From: Nocardia salmonicida NBRC 13393
GTDB taxonomy: Bacteria; Actinomycetota; Actinomycetes; Mycobacteriales; Mycobacteriaceae
NCBI RefSeq assembly: GCF_001613085.1
Contig: NZ_BDBR01000005.1
Span: 124,001-188,000 of the forward strand
Reading direction: 5' to 3'
Length of the DNA: 64,000 nucleotides
The notes under the pieces are model-generated. The model was given only the letters and a program-made list of their open reading frames with translations, did no database searches and had not been told where the DNA came from. This document shows, piece after piece, positions 8,025 to 17,171 of this stretch (position 1 is its first letter; the number at the start of each line of letters is the position of its first letter). A program made the translations under genes and the position numbers.

Positions 8025-8846
8025 TCAGCTGACGCCGACCAGCTCCCGCGCGGACAGCGCGTCGACGGCGTCGCGGGCGGCCGATCCCGGATCCACCGTG
8101 TACACCACCAGCATCTGATCCGCATCACCTGGCAGGTTCAATGTCTCGTATCCGAATTCGATCCGGCCGACCACTGGATGGTGAATCAGTCTGTTGCCGT
8201 GCGAATTACCCGCCGGGGGTTGGATCGACCAGATGCGGTGGAACACCGGATTGCCCGCGGTGAGTTCGTCGATGAGCGAGGTCAGTCGGCGATCGCGCGG
8301 GCAGCGGGTCACCTGGCGACGCAGGTAGGCGGCGGTCTCCGCGGCGACCGGCTCCCAGTCGGGATAGAAGATGCCAGCGGCGGGGTGCAGGACCGTGAAG
8401 CGAGCCAGATTACGTTCGGATTCGGCGGCCGCGAAACCGAATACCTTGTCGCCCATGGCATTCCAGGCCAGTGCTTCCATGTGGCGGCCGAGCACGAACG
8501 CGGGCGTCGTGATCGAGTCGAGCAGCAGTCTGGTGCCGGAGCGGATCGTCGGGGCGTAGTTGTAGTCGGGGTCGGCGGGGCGGACCAGCGTGTAGAGGTG
8601 GTCGCGCTCGGCAGCGTCGAGACGCAGGGCGCGGGCGACGGAGTCGAGCACCGAATCGGGGAAGTCCTCGCCGCGCCCCCGCTCCAGCCGGGTGTAGTAA
8701 TCCACGCTCATTCCGGCCAGCTGGGCGACTTCCTCGCGTCGTAGTCCGACCATCCTGCGGCGACCGTATTCGCTCAGTCCGACGGCGGCGGGTTGGATGC
8801 GGGCGCGCCGGGTCCGAAGGAACTCGCCGAGAGCGGGTGACGACAT
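8025..8846 (-). CDS. XRE-family regulator with MmyB-like ligand domain
   Basis: This 273-residue protein has an N-terminal helix-turn-helix (LRREEVAQLAGMSVDYYTRL, about residues 35-60). A PAS-like MmyB ligand-binding domain follows (TPAFVLGRHMEALAWNAM, then RFTVLHPAAGIFYPDWEPVA). Such regulators usually control a neighbouring gene, often an oxidoreductase; here the divergent neighbour is a small secreted protein. The ATG at 8846 is chosen because upstream codons do not look coding. Confidence 0.88.
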   Translation of the reverse strand: MSSPALGEFLRTRRARIQPAAVGLSEYGRRRMVGLRREEVAQLAGMSVDYYTRLERGRGEDFPDSVLDSVARALRLDAAERDHLYTLVRPADPDYNYAPTIRSGTRLLLDSITTPAFVLGRHMEALAWNAMGDKVFGFAAAESERNLARFTVLHPAAGIFYPDWEPVAAETAAYLRRQVTRCPRDRRLTSLIDELTAGNPVFHRIWSIQPPAGNSHGNRLIHHPVVGRIEFGYETLNLPGDADQMLVVYTVDPGSAARDAVDALSARELVGVS

Positions 8847-8977
8847 GGCAGCCAGCGTAGAAGGTAGATGCGGGCTCGCGTGCATCGCATCTTGCGAAGG
8901 GATTTGTTCGACCGGTTAACGAGGTGTGGCGGGGCGGCGAAATACCAGGTAACACCACGTCGAGGGAGGACGCCGAA

Positions 8978-9442
8978 GTGTTGATTCGATCCGCACTCAC
9001 CATCATCTCCGGGGCCGCGCTGGCAGCCGGATTCCTGGCAGGCGGGCAGGCCGCCGCCCAATCGGGACTCGGCGATTACACGCCGGTCGACCCCGTCGAG
9101 TACCAGGTCAGCGAACCCGAATACGCGGGCAGCGTCTTCTTCACCACGCCCGACGGACGGCACTGCGCCATCTACTGGAACAACGGCCCGGCCGGGTGTG
9201 ACGCCGTCCCGATCGACGCGCCGGCGGGCACCGACCAGCTCCGGGTGGGAATCCTCGAAGCGGCGCACTTCGTCGACGCCGACAGCCCGACTTTCACCCG
9301 CCCGGCCGCGAAGGCGCTCCCCGAAGGTCACCGGATCACCCGGGAGAACACCACCTGCGGCGTCGGGTACCAGGGGACGGTGAGCTGCGAGGTCGGCGAG
9401 CACGGCTTCACCCTGTCGGCTACCTACAGCGTTCTGCGCTGA
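8978..9442 (+). CDS. small secreted protein, unknown
   Basis: This 154-residue protein has a signal peptide (ALTIISGAALAAGFLAGGQA, cleavage near AQS at about residue 30). The mature domain holds four Cys (HCAIYW, AGCDAV, TTCGVG, VSCEVG), probably two disulfides. Secreted proteins of this layout are common in Nocardia and Mycobacterium, but I cannot assign a role. The GTG at 8978 is chosen because GGGAGG lies 8 bases upstream. Confidence 0.75.
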   Translation: MLIRSALTIISGAALAAGFLAGGQAAAQSGLGDYTPVDPVEYQVSEPEYAGSVFFTTPDGRHCAIYWNNGPAGCDAVPIDAPAGTDQLRVGILEAAHFVDADSPTFTRPAAKALPEGHRITRENTTCGVGYQGTVSCEVGEHGFTLSATYSVLR

Positions 9443-9607
9443 CGCGTCTTCAACTGCTCGATCACCGCGGTGACACTTTGCGCGCTATGCCCGCCGGCGA
9501 TTGTGCCTGGTGTCACCGGCGGGGAAGCGGTGTCCGGATTTATGAACGTTGCCAATGCGAAGACGAGGATGCCTATCGCTCGCGCCGCGCAGTCGTAGAG
9601 TCTGGGT

Positions 9608-10594
9608 ATGTCGGACCCCGAGATGACCGAGTTGGTGCAGCGCAGCGTCGAAGAGGCGCTGCTCGGTGGCCCGCGGCGGTATACGCGCACGCAGGTGGCC
9701 GAGCAGTCGGGGGTGCCGGAGGCGGAGTCGCGGCGGCTGTGGACGGCGCTGGGATTTCCGGCCAATGAGGACGACCAGGTCGACTTCACCCAGCTCGACA
9801 TCACGGCGGTCACCAACTTTCGGAGCATGAAAGTTGTTCCCGCGTCGAATATTCGGCAGCAGGCCGCAGCTGCCCGGACCATCGGTCAGAGCATGGCGCG
9901 GCTGGCGGAGTGGCAGGCCGACCTGGTGCTGGCCGAGATCAAGGCGCGCGTCGTCGCGGGCGATCCTGCGATTCCACTGGCGGAACGGGTCGGTGCCGCA
10001 ACGGAATCCACCATGGCGAGCATCGATCAGTTGCAGTCGTATGTGTGGCGCAGGCACCTGGCGGCAGCGGTCGCCAGGTCGAGCGAGACGCAGGGCGAAG
10101 GCTCGTTGCGGACGCTGGCGGTGGGATTCGCCGACATGGTCGGCTACACCAGGCTTACCAGACACCTGCACCACGACGAATTGTCCACGCTCCTCGAAGC
10201 TTTCGAGTCGACCACCACCTCGGCGATCACCGACAACGGTGGCTGGGTGATCAAGAACGTCGGCGACGAGGTGATGTTCGCCGCCGAGACCGCGACCGCC
10301 GCCGGCCACATCGCGCTGGCCATCCAGGAGTCAACCATGCTCGTCGGCGGCACCCCGGAACTGCGCGTCGCCTTCGCCTACGGCGAGGTGCTGCAGCGCT
10401 TCGGTGACCTCTACGGCTCGGTGGTCAATATCGCCGCCCGCCTCACCGGCGTCGCCCGACCGGGCAACATCCTCATCGACGACGCCGCCGCGGACGCCCT
10501 CGACAGCCACCCCGATTTCTCCATCCGCCACCTGCGCAGTGTGCGCGTGCGCGGCTTCAACCGCCTACGCCCCCACCGCCTGCGGCAGGCATGA
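9608..10594 (+). CDS. class III adenylate cyclase with N-terminal regulatory domain
   Basis: This 328-residue protein makes cAMP from ATP. The cyclase domain (about 165-325) carries metal-binding Asp176 (VGFADMVGY) and Asp220 (NVGDEV). It also carries adenine-selecting Lys216 and the transition-state pair Asn274/Arg278 (VVNIAARLTG). All catalytic positions are present. The N-terminal half (about 1-70: RRYTRTQVAEQSGVPEAES) looks like a MerR/winged-helix-type domain, as in mycobacterial cyclases regulated by an N-terminal module. No membrane segment, so cytosolic. Confidence 0.9.
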   Translation: MSDPEMTELVQRSVEEALLGGPRRYTRTQVAEQSGVPEAESRRLWTALGFPANEDDQVDFTQLDITAVTNFRSMKVVPASNIRQQAAAARTIGQSMARLAEWQADLVLAEIKARVVAGDPAIPLAERVGAATESTMASIDQLQSYVWRRHLAAAVARSSETQGEGSLRTLAVGFADMVGYTRLTRHLHHDELSTLLEAFESTTTSAITDNGGWVIKNVGDEVMFAAETATAAGHIALAIQESTMLVGGTPELRVAFAYGEVLQRFGDLYGSVVNIAARLTGVARPGNILIDDAAADALDSHPDFSIRHLRSVRVRGFNRLRPHRLRQA

Positions 10595-10673
10595 TCGGCC
10601 CGTGCGACGTTGCGCCGCGGCTCGCTGACCAGCCGTCGAGCAGAGCGGGCACACCATTGCCTAGGGTGTCGTA

Positions 10674-11441
10674 GTGGACTTGGATTGGCGCAGCGTGCGC
10701 GAGGACTACACCGTGTTCGCCGATGACGCGGTGCTCGCGTTGAACAAGCCGTCGGGGATCTCGGTGACCGGCGAGCGCCACGACACCGATCTGGTGGAGT
10801 TGGCGCAGGCGGCGGGGACGCAGCTGTATCCGGTGCACCGGATCGACAAAGTAACCTCCGGGCTGGTGCTGCTGGCTACCGATCTGGCCGCGCACGGACC
10901 GCTGACCAGGCAGTTCAACAATCAGACCGCGCGTAAGGCGTATCTGGCGATCGTGTCGGGCGCCGAGCTGCCCGATCGCGGCGAGATCGATCTGCCGTTG
11001 AGCGTGGGGCGCAAGAATCGGGTGCGGATCGCGGCGCCGAGGGAGGCGATCAAGCGCGAGGGTGATCGGTGGTTCATCGAAGAGGCAGACCTGCTGCCTG
11101 CGAAGAACTATCCGTCGCGGACCTTGTTCAGCACCGTCGCCCGGCACGGCGATCACGCGCTGCTCGCCGTGCGGCCGGTGACCGGGCGACGCCATCAGAT
11201 TCGCGTGCAGCTGGCCTGGATCGGTCATCCGATCCTGGGTGACCCGCTGTTCGACCGCACCGCCGCGCTCCCCCGCACCCACCTGCATTCCTGGCGACTC
11301 GGCCTCGACGCCGCCTGGCTGGACCCACCGGTCCTCGACCTCGAGGCCACCCCCGGACCCGACTTCTGGGCGCCGGTTACGCGCGACCCCGACGAGGCCG
11401 CGCGACTACTCGACACCGCGCGGCAGCTCATCGGCGGCTGA
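10674..11441 (+). CDS. RluA-family pseudouridine synthase
   Basis: A 255-residue enzyme that converts uridine to pseudouridine in rRNA or tRNA. The catalytic motif is HRIDKVTSGLVLLA with Asp58. NKPSGISV precedes it, and the C-terminal GRRHQIRVQLAWIGHPILGD block is typical. There is no S4 domain, so target specificity cannot be inferred. It starts at GTG 10674, 79 bases after the cyclase gene. Confidence 0.9.
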   Translation: MDLDWRSVREDYTVFADDAVLALNKPSGISVTGERHDTDLVELAQAAGTQLYPVHRIDKVTSGLVLLATDLAAHGPLTRQFNNQTARKAYLAIVSGAELPDRGEIDLPLSVGRKNRVRIAAPREAIKREGDRWFIEEADLLPAKNYPSRTLFSTVARHGDHALLAVRPVTGRRHQIRVQLAWIGHPILGDPLFDRTAALPRTHLHSWRLGLDAAWLDPPVLDLEATPGPDFWAPVTRDPDEAARLLDTARQLIGG

Positions 11442-11457
11442 CCTCGACCGCCGGGGG

Positions 11458-12006
11458 CTATTGCACGAGTCGCCAGTCGCTGTCACCCGCGTTGCGGGCG
11501 GTCACCTCGATCGTGCCCGAGTCGCCCTGCGCATCGAGTGCTGTGCAGGTGAAGGTGCTGCCGACCTCGACGATCTTCAGTCCCTGCCCGCAGTCCACCG
11601 TCACCGGAAAGCCCACCTGGCTCGCGACATCGGTGGTGAGTCCGTTCGCGGTCACGGCGAGGTCGAACACGACGTCACGGGTCGTGAACTTCACTGCGCC
11701 CTCGTCGTCTTCGACCGTCACATCGACGCGTACGTCGTTGCCGCCGAGGTCGGCGACGCAGACGAAGGTGTCGCCGGCCTTCGGATCGTCGGCCAGTCGT
11801 GGACATTTCACCGAGGAGACCTTGCGCGACATCGACGCGTAGGCGTTGTCGAGCTCCGTCGTGATGTTCTTCTCCAGCGCCCCGTAATCCGGGCCGCCGA
11901 TCGAGACCGACGCATTGCATCCGAATAGGGCGAGCGTCAACGGAACCGACAAGGCACTCAGTACGACTCGGGTACTGGGATGACGCACAGCATCAGTGTT
12001 GGACAC
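11458..12006 (-). CDS. DUF4333-containing lipoprotein
   Basis: A lipoprotein signal (VPLTLALFGC) leads to one DUF4333-like domain with conserved CP, FVC, DC and FTC cysteines (VKCPRLADDPKAGDTFVCVA; TVDCGQGLKIVEVGSTFTCT). Such domains are abundant on actinobacterial cell surfaces, with no known activity. Start is uncertain: GTG at 12006 or 11988. The 264 bases upstream to 12270 contain no other gene. Confidence 0.75.
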   Translation of the reverse strand: MSNTDAVRHPSTRVVLSALSVPLTLALFGCNASVSIGGPDYGALEKNITTELDNAYASMSRKVSSVKCPRLADDPKAGDTFVCVADLGGNDVRVDVTVEDDEGAVKFTTRDVVFDLAVTANGLTTDVASQVGFPVTVDCGQGLKIVEVGSTFTCTALDAQGDSGTIEVTARNAGDSDWRLVQ

Positions 12007-12270
12007 ATAGACAAAGTTACGCAACGTCGAGCCTCGAACGCACAAGAATGCGCGCGCAGGTTTCCCGCTAGTGCATCGGCGCGCGACGCACGCCGGAACG
12101 GCCGGATCCGCGGGCGTGAAAGGTGACACAGACCACTGAACAGGTTTTCGGCCGTGGTACGGCTCATGAAGACGAAGAATCGCAGGTCATCTAGCCTGGA
12201 GAGGTGTCGATGAGTCATACCGGCGCACTCTGACGCAACGGAGCGATCCCAGAGAAGAAAGCGACTGCCG

Positions 12271-13053
12271 ATGATCCTGGCGGCTCAGCTCAGCGATACC
12301 CACTTCGACCTCAGCGCGCGCAACACCGAACGGGTGGAGGCGGTGATGGGGTACCTGGCGGACCTGCCACGCAGGCCCGACGTCATCCTGGTGACCGGCG
12401 ATATCACCGATTCCGGCACGCCGGAGCAGTACGCGCAAGCACGCCTGGCCCTGCAGGGCGGCGACATCCCCGTGTACCTGCTGCCCGGCAACCACGACGA
12501 CCGCGTGAACTTCCGCACCGTCCTGCTGGGAGAGCCCGCCTCGACCACCCCTGTCAACAGCGTCCACCGCGTCGGCCCGCTCACCGTCATCATGCTCGAC
12601 TCGAGCATCCCCGGCGAACCGGCCGGCCTGCTGGGCGAGGACACCTTCGACTGGCTGCGCGCGACGCTCGCCGAGGCGCCCGACGGCCCCATCCTGGTGG
12701 CCCTGCACCACCCGCCCAAGCGGGTGTTCAGTCCCGTGGTCGATGTCATCGCGCTCGCCGATCCCGGCCGACTGGCCGCTGTCGTGGCAGGCGATCCACG
12801 CGTTGTCGGCATCCTCACCGGCCACGCCCACTCCCCCATCGCGACGACCTTCGCGGGCAAACCCATGATCACCGGCCCCAGCACCGCCTCGGTCCTCGGC
12901 GGCGAATGGGAACTGACACCACCCCACCGCGTCATGGACTATGCCCCGGACCCGGCCATCGCCCTGCACGTCATCGATGAGAACTTCGGCCTCACAACGC
13001 ATTTCCGCACGGTGGCGATGGGCGGCTGGCTAGCCGAGCCCCCGCCCGCCTGA
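12271..13053 (+). CDS. calcineurin-like metallophosphoesterase (CpdA/GpdQ type)
   Basis: This 260-residue cytosolic phosphodiesterase has the full dinuclear metal motif set: LSDTHFD (Asp9, His11), VTGDITDSG, GNHDD, LHHPP and TGHAHS. Relatives hydrolyse cyclic nucleotides or glycerophosphodiesters; the exact substrate is not visible. A role in degrading cAMP from the nearby cyclase is possible but only inferred. The gene converges with, and overlaps by 24 bases, the LysR regulator. Confidence 0.88.
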   Translation: MILAAQLSDTHFDLSARNTERVEAVMGYLADLPRRPDVILVTGDITDSGTPEQYAQARLALQGGDIPVYLLPGNHDDRVNFRTVLLGEPASTTPVNSVHRVGPLTVIMLDSSIPGEPAGLLGEDTFDWLRATLAEAPDGPILVALHHPPKRVFSPVVDVIALADPGRLAAVVAGDPRVVGILTGHAHSPIATTFAGKPMITGPSTASVLGGEWELTPPHRVMDYAPDPAIALHVIDENFGLTTHFRTVAMGGWLAEPPPA

Positions 13054-13944
13054 TCGGCCGTCGACAGCGGCTGCCCGCAGCAACTCCATCGTCCTGGTGA
13101 CGACCGGGTTGTACGACTCGGAGTCCTTGATGTGCGCGCAGATCGTGCGACGTGGAGTCGGGTTGGTCAGCTCCAGCGCAAAGGCACCGGACGGCAGATC
13201 AGTGGCGCCGAGGCGAGGGACAACGGTGAGGCCGACACCGCGCGCCACGAATCGCAGCGCGGACGGGTAGTCGGTGGTCTCCACGACGAATCGGGGGGTG
13301 AAACCCGCTGCGGCGCAGGCATTCAGCATCGCCTGCCGGCAGGGTCCGTGGCTGGTGTCGTTGTCGATCCAGCGGTACTGCTCGAGTTCGGCGACGTCGA
13401 CGGTGGTGCGTGCCGCGAGCTCGTGGTCGCCGGGGACCACCACCACGTACGGCTCGGTGATCAGGTCGCGGTGGGAGTAGCCGGAGACCTGGGTGGGTTT
13501 GTCCAGGCGCACCGTAAGGGCGATGTCGGGGCGGTTGTCCGCTATCGCGGCCAGTTCGTCGACGATCCGGAGCCGGACCCTGGTGTCGGGGAATTCGTGG
13601 GTGAGGGTGGCGACCACGTCGGGCATCCAGTTGGTGCCCGCCGAACTGAACGAGTTGATCGTGATCCGGGCGGCCTTGCCCGCCCGCAGGTCCGACACCG
13701 TCGACCCGAGCGCGGTCAACTCGTCGAGCACCTTGGCGGCCTCGCCCGCGATCACCCGCCCCGCCGGAGTCGGCTCCACACCGCGACCCACTCGTTCCAG
13801 CAACCGCAAACCGGTTTCCCGCTGGAGCGCGGTGAGGTGCTGGGAGATCGCCGACGGGGAATAGCCCAGCGTGGCCGCCGCTGCGGCCACCGAGCCGGTC
13901 GCGACCACCGAGCGGAAGATCATCAAGCGGTGCGTGTCGATCAT
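13030..13944 (-). CDS. LysR-family transcriptional regulator
   Basis: This 304-residue protein has an N-terminal winged helix (RLMIFRSVVATGSVAAAAAT, then SPSAISQHLTALQRETGLRL) and a LysR substrate-binding domain to the C-terminus. It is divergent from the EamA transporter with 83 bases between starts. That gap holds a perfect T-N11-A palindrome, so it probably controls the exporter and itself. GGAG lies just before the ATG. Confidence 0.93.
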   Translation of the reverse strand: MIDTHRLMIFRSVVATGSVAAAAATLGYSPSAISQHLTALQRETGLRLLERVGRGVEPTPAGRVIAGEAAKVLDELTALGSTVSDLRAGKAARITINSFSSAGTNWMPDVVATLTHEFPDTRVRLRIVDELAAIADNRPDIALTVRLDKPTQVSGYSHRDLITEPYVVVVPGDHELAARTTVDVAELEQYRWIDNDTSHGPCRQAMLNACAAAGFTPRFVVETTDYPSALRFVARGVGLTVVPRLGATDLPSGAFALELTNPTPRRTICAHIKDSESYNPVVTRTMELLRAAAVDGRSGGRGLG

Positions 13945-13955
13945 GGGACTCCTCG

Positions 13956-13972
13956 ATTCAGTTCTACTGAAT
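13956..13972. promoter_or_regulatory. LysR-type operator in divergent promoter
   Basis: ATTCAGT-TCT-ACTGAAT is a perfect 7-3-7 palindrome, placed 12 bases upstream of the LysR start and 56 bases before the transporter start. Its T-N11-A form is the LysR box consensus. Confidence 0.65.
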
Positions 13973-14027
13973 ATTAGATGGCGAATACCCGCTTGTGCTT
14001 ACCTCTTCACGGGTCCACCGTAGAGGC

Positions 14028-14948
14028 ATGAAGTCACACCTGCCCGCTCTCGCCCTGGTCGCTGTGATGCTGGCCTGGGCATCGTCGTTCGTGATCATCC
14101 GCGGCATCGCGCCCTACGTTTCGCCCGCGGCGATGGCGTCCGGTCGACTGCTCGTCGGTGCGATCGTGCTGGTGCTGGTGCTGGTGTTTCGCGGCGGCCG
14201 GATGCCGCGCGGCCTGGCGCTGTGGCTCACGATGGCTTACGGCGCACTGTGGTTCGGGCTGTACACGGTGCTGGTGAACGCCGCCGAACAGCATCTCGAC
14301 GCGGGCACCACCGCACTCCTCGTGAATATCGCGCCCATCGTGGTCGCGGTGCTGGCGGGCTTGTTCTTGAACGAAGGCTTCCCGCCGCTGCTCGTGGTGG
14401 GAATCGCCGTCAGCTTCAGCGGCGCCGCGATCATCGCGTTCACCGGACCGGGGCAGCGCGACCGCGTCGGCGTGCTGCTCGCGGTGGCCGCCGCCCTGCT
14501 CTACGGGATCAGCGTGGTGGCGCAGAAACTCGTCCTGCGCTCCACCGACCCGCTGACCGCGACGGCCCTCGGCGCGGTGGCCGGTGCCGCCGTCTTGCTG
14601 CCGTGGGCACCGAAAATGGCACACGAACTGGCCGAAGCGCCCCTCTCCGCCACGGTCGGCGTGGTCTACCTGGGCCTGGTCTCGACCGCCCTCGCCTTCC
14701 TGCTGTGGGCCTACGCCCTGGCCCACACCCCTGCGGGAGTGACTGCCTCATCGAGCTACGCCGTCCCCGCGCTCGCAATCGTGATGTCATGGATCTTCCT
14801 CGCCGAGGTCCCCACCCTCACCGCACTGCTCGGTGGCGCACTGTGCCTGACCGGCGTCGCGATCGCCCGTTTGCGGCCGAGTATGTTCCACCGACGCCCA
14901 CAGACCGCACCGATACGCCCGGACGGCGCGGCCCCGGCGTATCGGTAG
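14028..14948 (+). CDS. EamA/DMT-family exporter
   Basis: This 306-residue protein has ten predicted membrane helices in two EamA repeats (first begins LPALALVAVMLAWASSFVII; second near VGVLLAVAAALLYGISVVAQ). DMT exporters move amino acids, drugs or other metabolites out of the cell. The substrate cannot be read from sequence. The start at 14028 is preferred over an in-frame upstream codon because the helix begins directly after it. The divergent LysR regulator probably controls it. Confidence 0.9.
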   Translation: MKSHLPALALVAVMLAWASSFVIIRGIAPYVSPAAMASGRLLVGAIVLVLVLVFRGGRMPRGLALWLTMAYGALWFGLYTVLVNAAEQHLDAGTTALLVNIAPIVVAVLAGLFLNEGFPPLLVVGIAVSFSGAAIIAFTGPGQRDRVGVLLAVAAALLYGISVVAQKLVLRSTDPLTATALGAVAGAAVLLPWAPKMAHELAEAPLSATVGVVYLGLVSTALAFLLWAYALAHTPAGVTASSSYAVPALAIVMSWIFLAEVPTLTALLGGALCLTGVAIARLRPSMFHRRPQTAPIRPDGAAPAYR

Positions 14949-15041
14949 CCACCGCTGCCATCTACCGGCAAACCACACAATCTACACAATCTCCACATCA
15001 GCCCCACACCCGCAACCGCGACCCCCTGGCAGACTGGACAC

Positions 15042-17171
15042 GTGAGAGACAAGCCCGTGGGTCTGCCCAGCGGTCCCCTGCGCCCGATCGAACTGGCAAG
15101 TGGCGCGGTGATGGCCGGACTCACCGTCGGCCTCATCACCGTCGGCTCACTGGTTCCCATGGCTGCCGCCCTCCAGCTCGTCGCGGCAGTGCCCTTGGGC
15201 CTGCTCGCCCAGCGGTATCGATTGCGAGCGCTGGTCACCGCCACTATCGCGGCGACGCTGGTCACCTTCGTGGCCGCCGGTGTGATGCCGGCGCTCGGCG
15301 TCATGGGCGCGGCCACCATGGCCGGAATCATCGGAACGGTGAAACGCCGTGGCGGCGGATTCCCCGCGGTGCTCGCTCTCGGAGTCGTCGCGGGCGTGGG
15401 CTGGGGAGTGTTCTCCGTCGGCAGTCTGCTGGTCTTCTCGCGAACCAGGGACCTGTTCTTCGAAGCGTTCCGTAACACCGCCAAGGGCATCGAGAATCTG
15501 GCGGGCCGGACGCCTGCGCTGGAGCCGCTCGGCCGCATGGCCGCCGAGGCCATCGACGTGGTGCTGCGCTGGTGGTGGATCTACATCGGCACCACGGTGG
15601 CGCTCGGCGTGCTGGTCAGCACGGTGATCTCCTGGTTCGTTCTCGGGGCGGTACTCGATCGACTGGCATGGCTGCCGGGCAGCGATCGGCTCGACGCGCC
15701 GCCCGACGATCGGCCGGTGGGACCGCTGCCGGTGTCTCTGCACGGGGTCGGCTACCGGTACGAAGGCACCGATATCGATGCGTTGGCCGATATCGATCTC
15801 ACCATCCGGCCGGGCGAGTTCGTCGCCGTCGTCGGGCACAACGGATCCGGCAAGTCGACGCTGACCAGAGTTCTGGCAGGCAGGCCGCCGACATCGGGCG
15901 CGGTGGACCGCCCGGGTTCGGCGGGCCTGGGCGCGCTCGGTGGGACCGCGCTGGTCCTGCAACGTCCCGAGAGCCAAACTCTCGGCGTCTCGGTCGCCGA
16001 CGATGTCGTGTGGGGACTGTCGGCGGAATCGGCCGCGGAGGTCGACGTCGACGCGCTGCTCGCCGAGGTCGGCCTCGCCGACATGGGCGCCCACGAAACC
16101 GCCACCCTCTCCGGCGGCCAGCAACAGCGTCTGGCCGTGGCCGCCGCGCTCGCCCGCCGCCCGGCTCTGCTCATCGCCGACGAAGCCACCTCGATGATCG
16201 ACCCCGACGGCCGTCGCGAACTCGTCGCGTTGCTGGCCGAACTCCCGCGCCGACACGGCACCGCCGTGGTCCTGGTGACCCACCACGAAGCCGACGCGAC
16301 CGCCGCCGATCGGGTGATCCACCTCGCCGACGGGCGCATGGTCGACCATCTCGCGAGCTGGCCACACCCCGCCCGCGACCAGCGCCGCAGGCCGATGGGC
16401 GCCCACGTGCTCGAACTCACCGACGTGCACCACACCTACAACCGCGGCACGCCGTGGGAAGCACCGGCCCTGCACGGCGTCGACCTGTCGGTCCACAAGG
16501 GCGAGGCACTCCTGATCGTCGGCGGCAACGGGTCGGGCAAGTCGACGCTGGCCTGGATCATCGCGGGACTGATCGCGCCGAGCTCGGGACGTTGTGAACT
16601 GCGCGGCACCCCGGTCGACAAGCAGGTCGGCGGGGTCGCGCTGGCCTTCCAGCACTCCCGGTTGCAACTACAGAAGCAGACCGTCGGCGCCGAGATCGCC
16701 GACTGGGGTGGACGGGCGACCGGGTCGGGCGCGGTCGGACAGGCGCTGGACGCGGTGGGCCTGGATCGCCGCCTCGCCGCTCGTTCCGTCGAGGAACTCA
16801 GCGGCGGGCAGGCGAAGCGGGTGGTCCTGGCCGCCATGGTGGCGAGTCGTCCGCAGGTGGTCGTCCTCGACGAACCACTGGCGGGCCTGGATCCACAGGG
16901 TCGCGCAGAGATCGTGGAACTGCTTGCCCGGCTGCGAGATTCGGGTCTGACATTGGTCATCATCTCCCACGACGTCGCCGAGATGTCCATGGTCTGCGAC
17001 CGCACGGTGCACCTGGACGGCGGCGTCGTGGTCTCGGCGGACGGCCACGCGATCCCGAGAACCGAACGCGCACTGGAGAAATCGCCTTTCGTGGCCGGTC
17101 TGCCCCTCGGCCGTCGTGGTGACGAAGGCGCGACGGCACACACCAGCGCACCGAAAGGCACCACCCCATGA
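15042..17171 (+). CDS. ECF-type ABC transporter: membrane domain fused to tandem ATPases
   Basis: This 709-residue protein combines about six membrane helices (residues about 15-210, S-component/DUF2232-like) with two ABC ATPase domains. Walker A is GHNGSGKST near 265 and GGNGSGKST near 494. Signatures are LSGGQQQRL and LSGGQAKRV. Walker B is LLIADEA and VVVLDEP. The layout matches mycobacterial Rv2326c-type proteins. With the next gene it forms an energy-coupling-factor importer for a vitamin or metal; the substrate is unknown and I see no riboswitch in the 93-base leader. GTG start; ATGA overlap with ecfT. Confidence 0.9.
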   Translation: MRDKPVGLPSGPLRPIELASGAVMAGLTVGLITVGSLVPMAAALQLVAAVPLGLLAQRYRLRALVTATIAATLVTFVAAGVMPALGVMGAATMAGIIGTVKRRGGGFPAVLALGVVAGVGWGVFSVGSLLVFSRTRDLFFEAFRNTAKGIENLAGRTPALEPLGRMAAEAIDVVLRWWWIYIGTTVALGVLVSTVISWFVLGAVLDRLAWLPGSDRLDAPPDDRPVGPLPVSLHGVGYRYEGTDIDALADIDLTIRPGEFVAVVGHNGSGKSTLTRVLAGRPPTSGAVDRPGSAGLGALGGTALVLQRPESQTLGVSVADDVVWGLSAESAAEVDVDALLAEVGLADMGAHETATLSGGQQQRLAVAAALARRPALLIADEATSMIDPDGRRELVALLAELPRRHGTAVVLVTHHEADATAADRVIHLADGRMVDHLASWPHPARDQRRRPMGAHVLELTDVHHTYNRGTPWEAPALHGVDLSVHKGEALLIVGGNGSGKSTLAWIIAGLIAPSSGRCELRGTPVDKQVGGVALAFQHSRLQLQKQTVGAEIADWGGRATGSGAVGQALDAVGLDRRLAARSVEELSGGQAKRVVLAAMVASRPQVVVLDEPLAGLDPQGRAEIVELLARLRDSGLTLVIISHDVAEMSMVCDRTVHLDGGVVVSADGHAIPRTERALEKSPFVAGLPLGRRGDEGATAHTSAPKGTTP

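Noticed and set aside
14949..15041. Cobalamin or thiamin riboswitch before the ECF transporter
   Set aside because: The leader is only 93 bases and shows none of the conserved box elements.
15147..16667. 506-codon minus-strand ORF opposite the ABC transporter
   Set aside because: No protein-like motifs; the plus strand encodes two complete ATPase domains.
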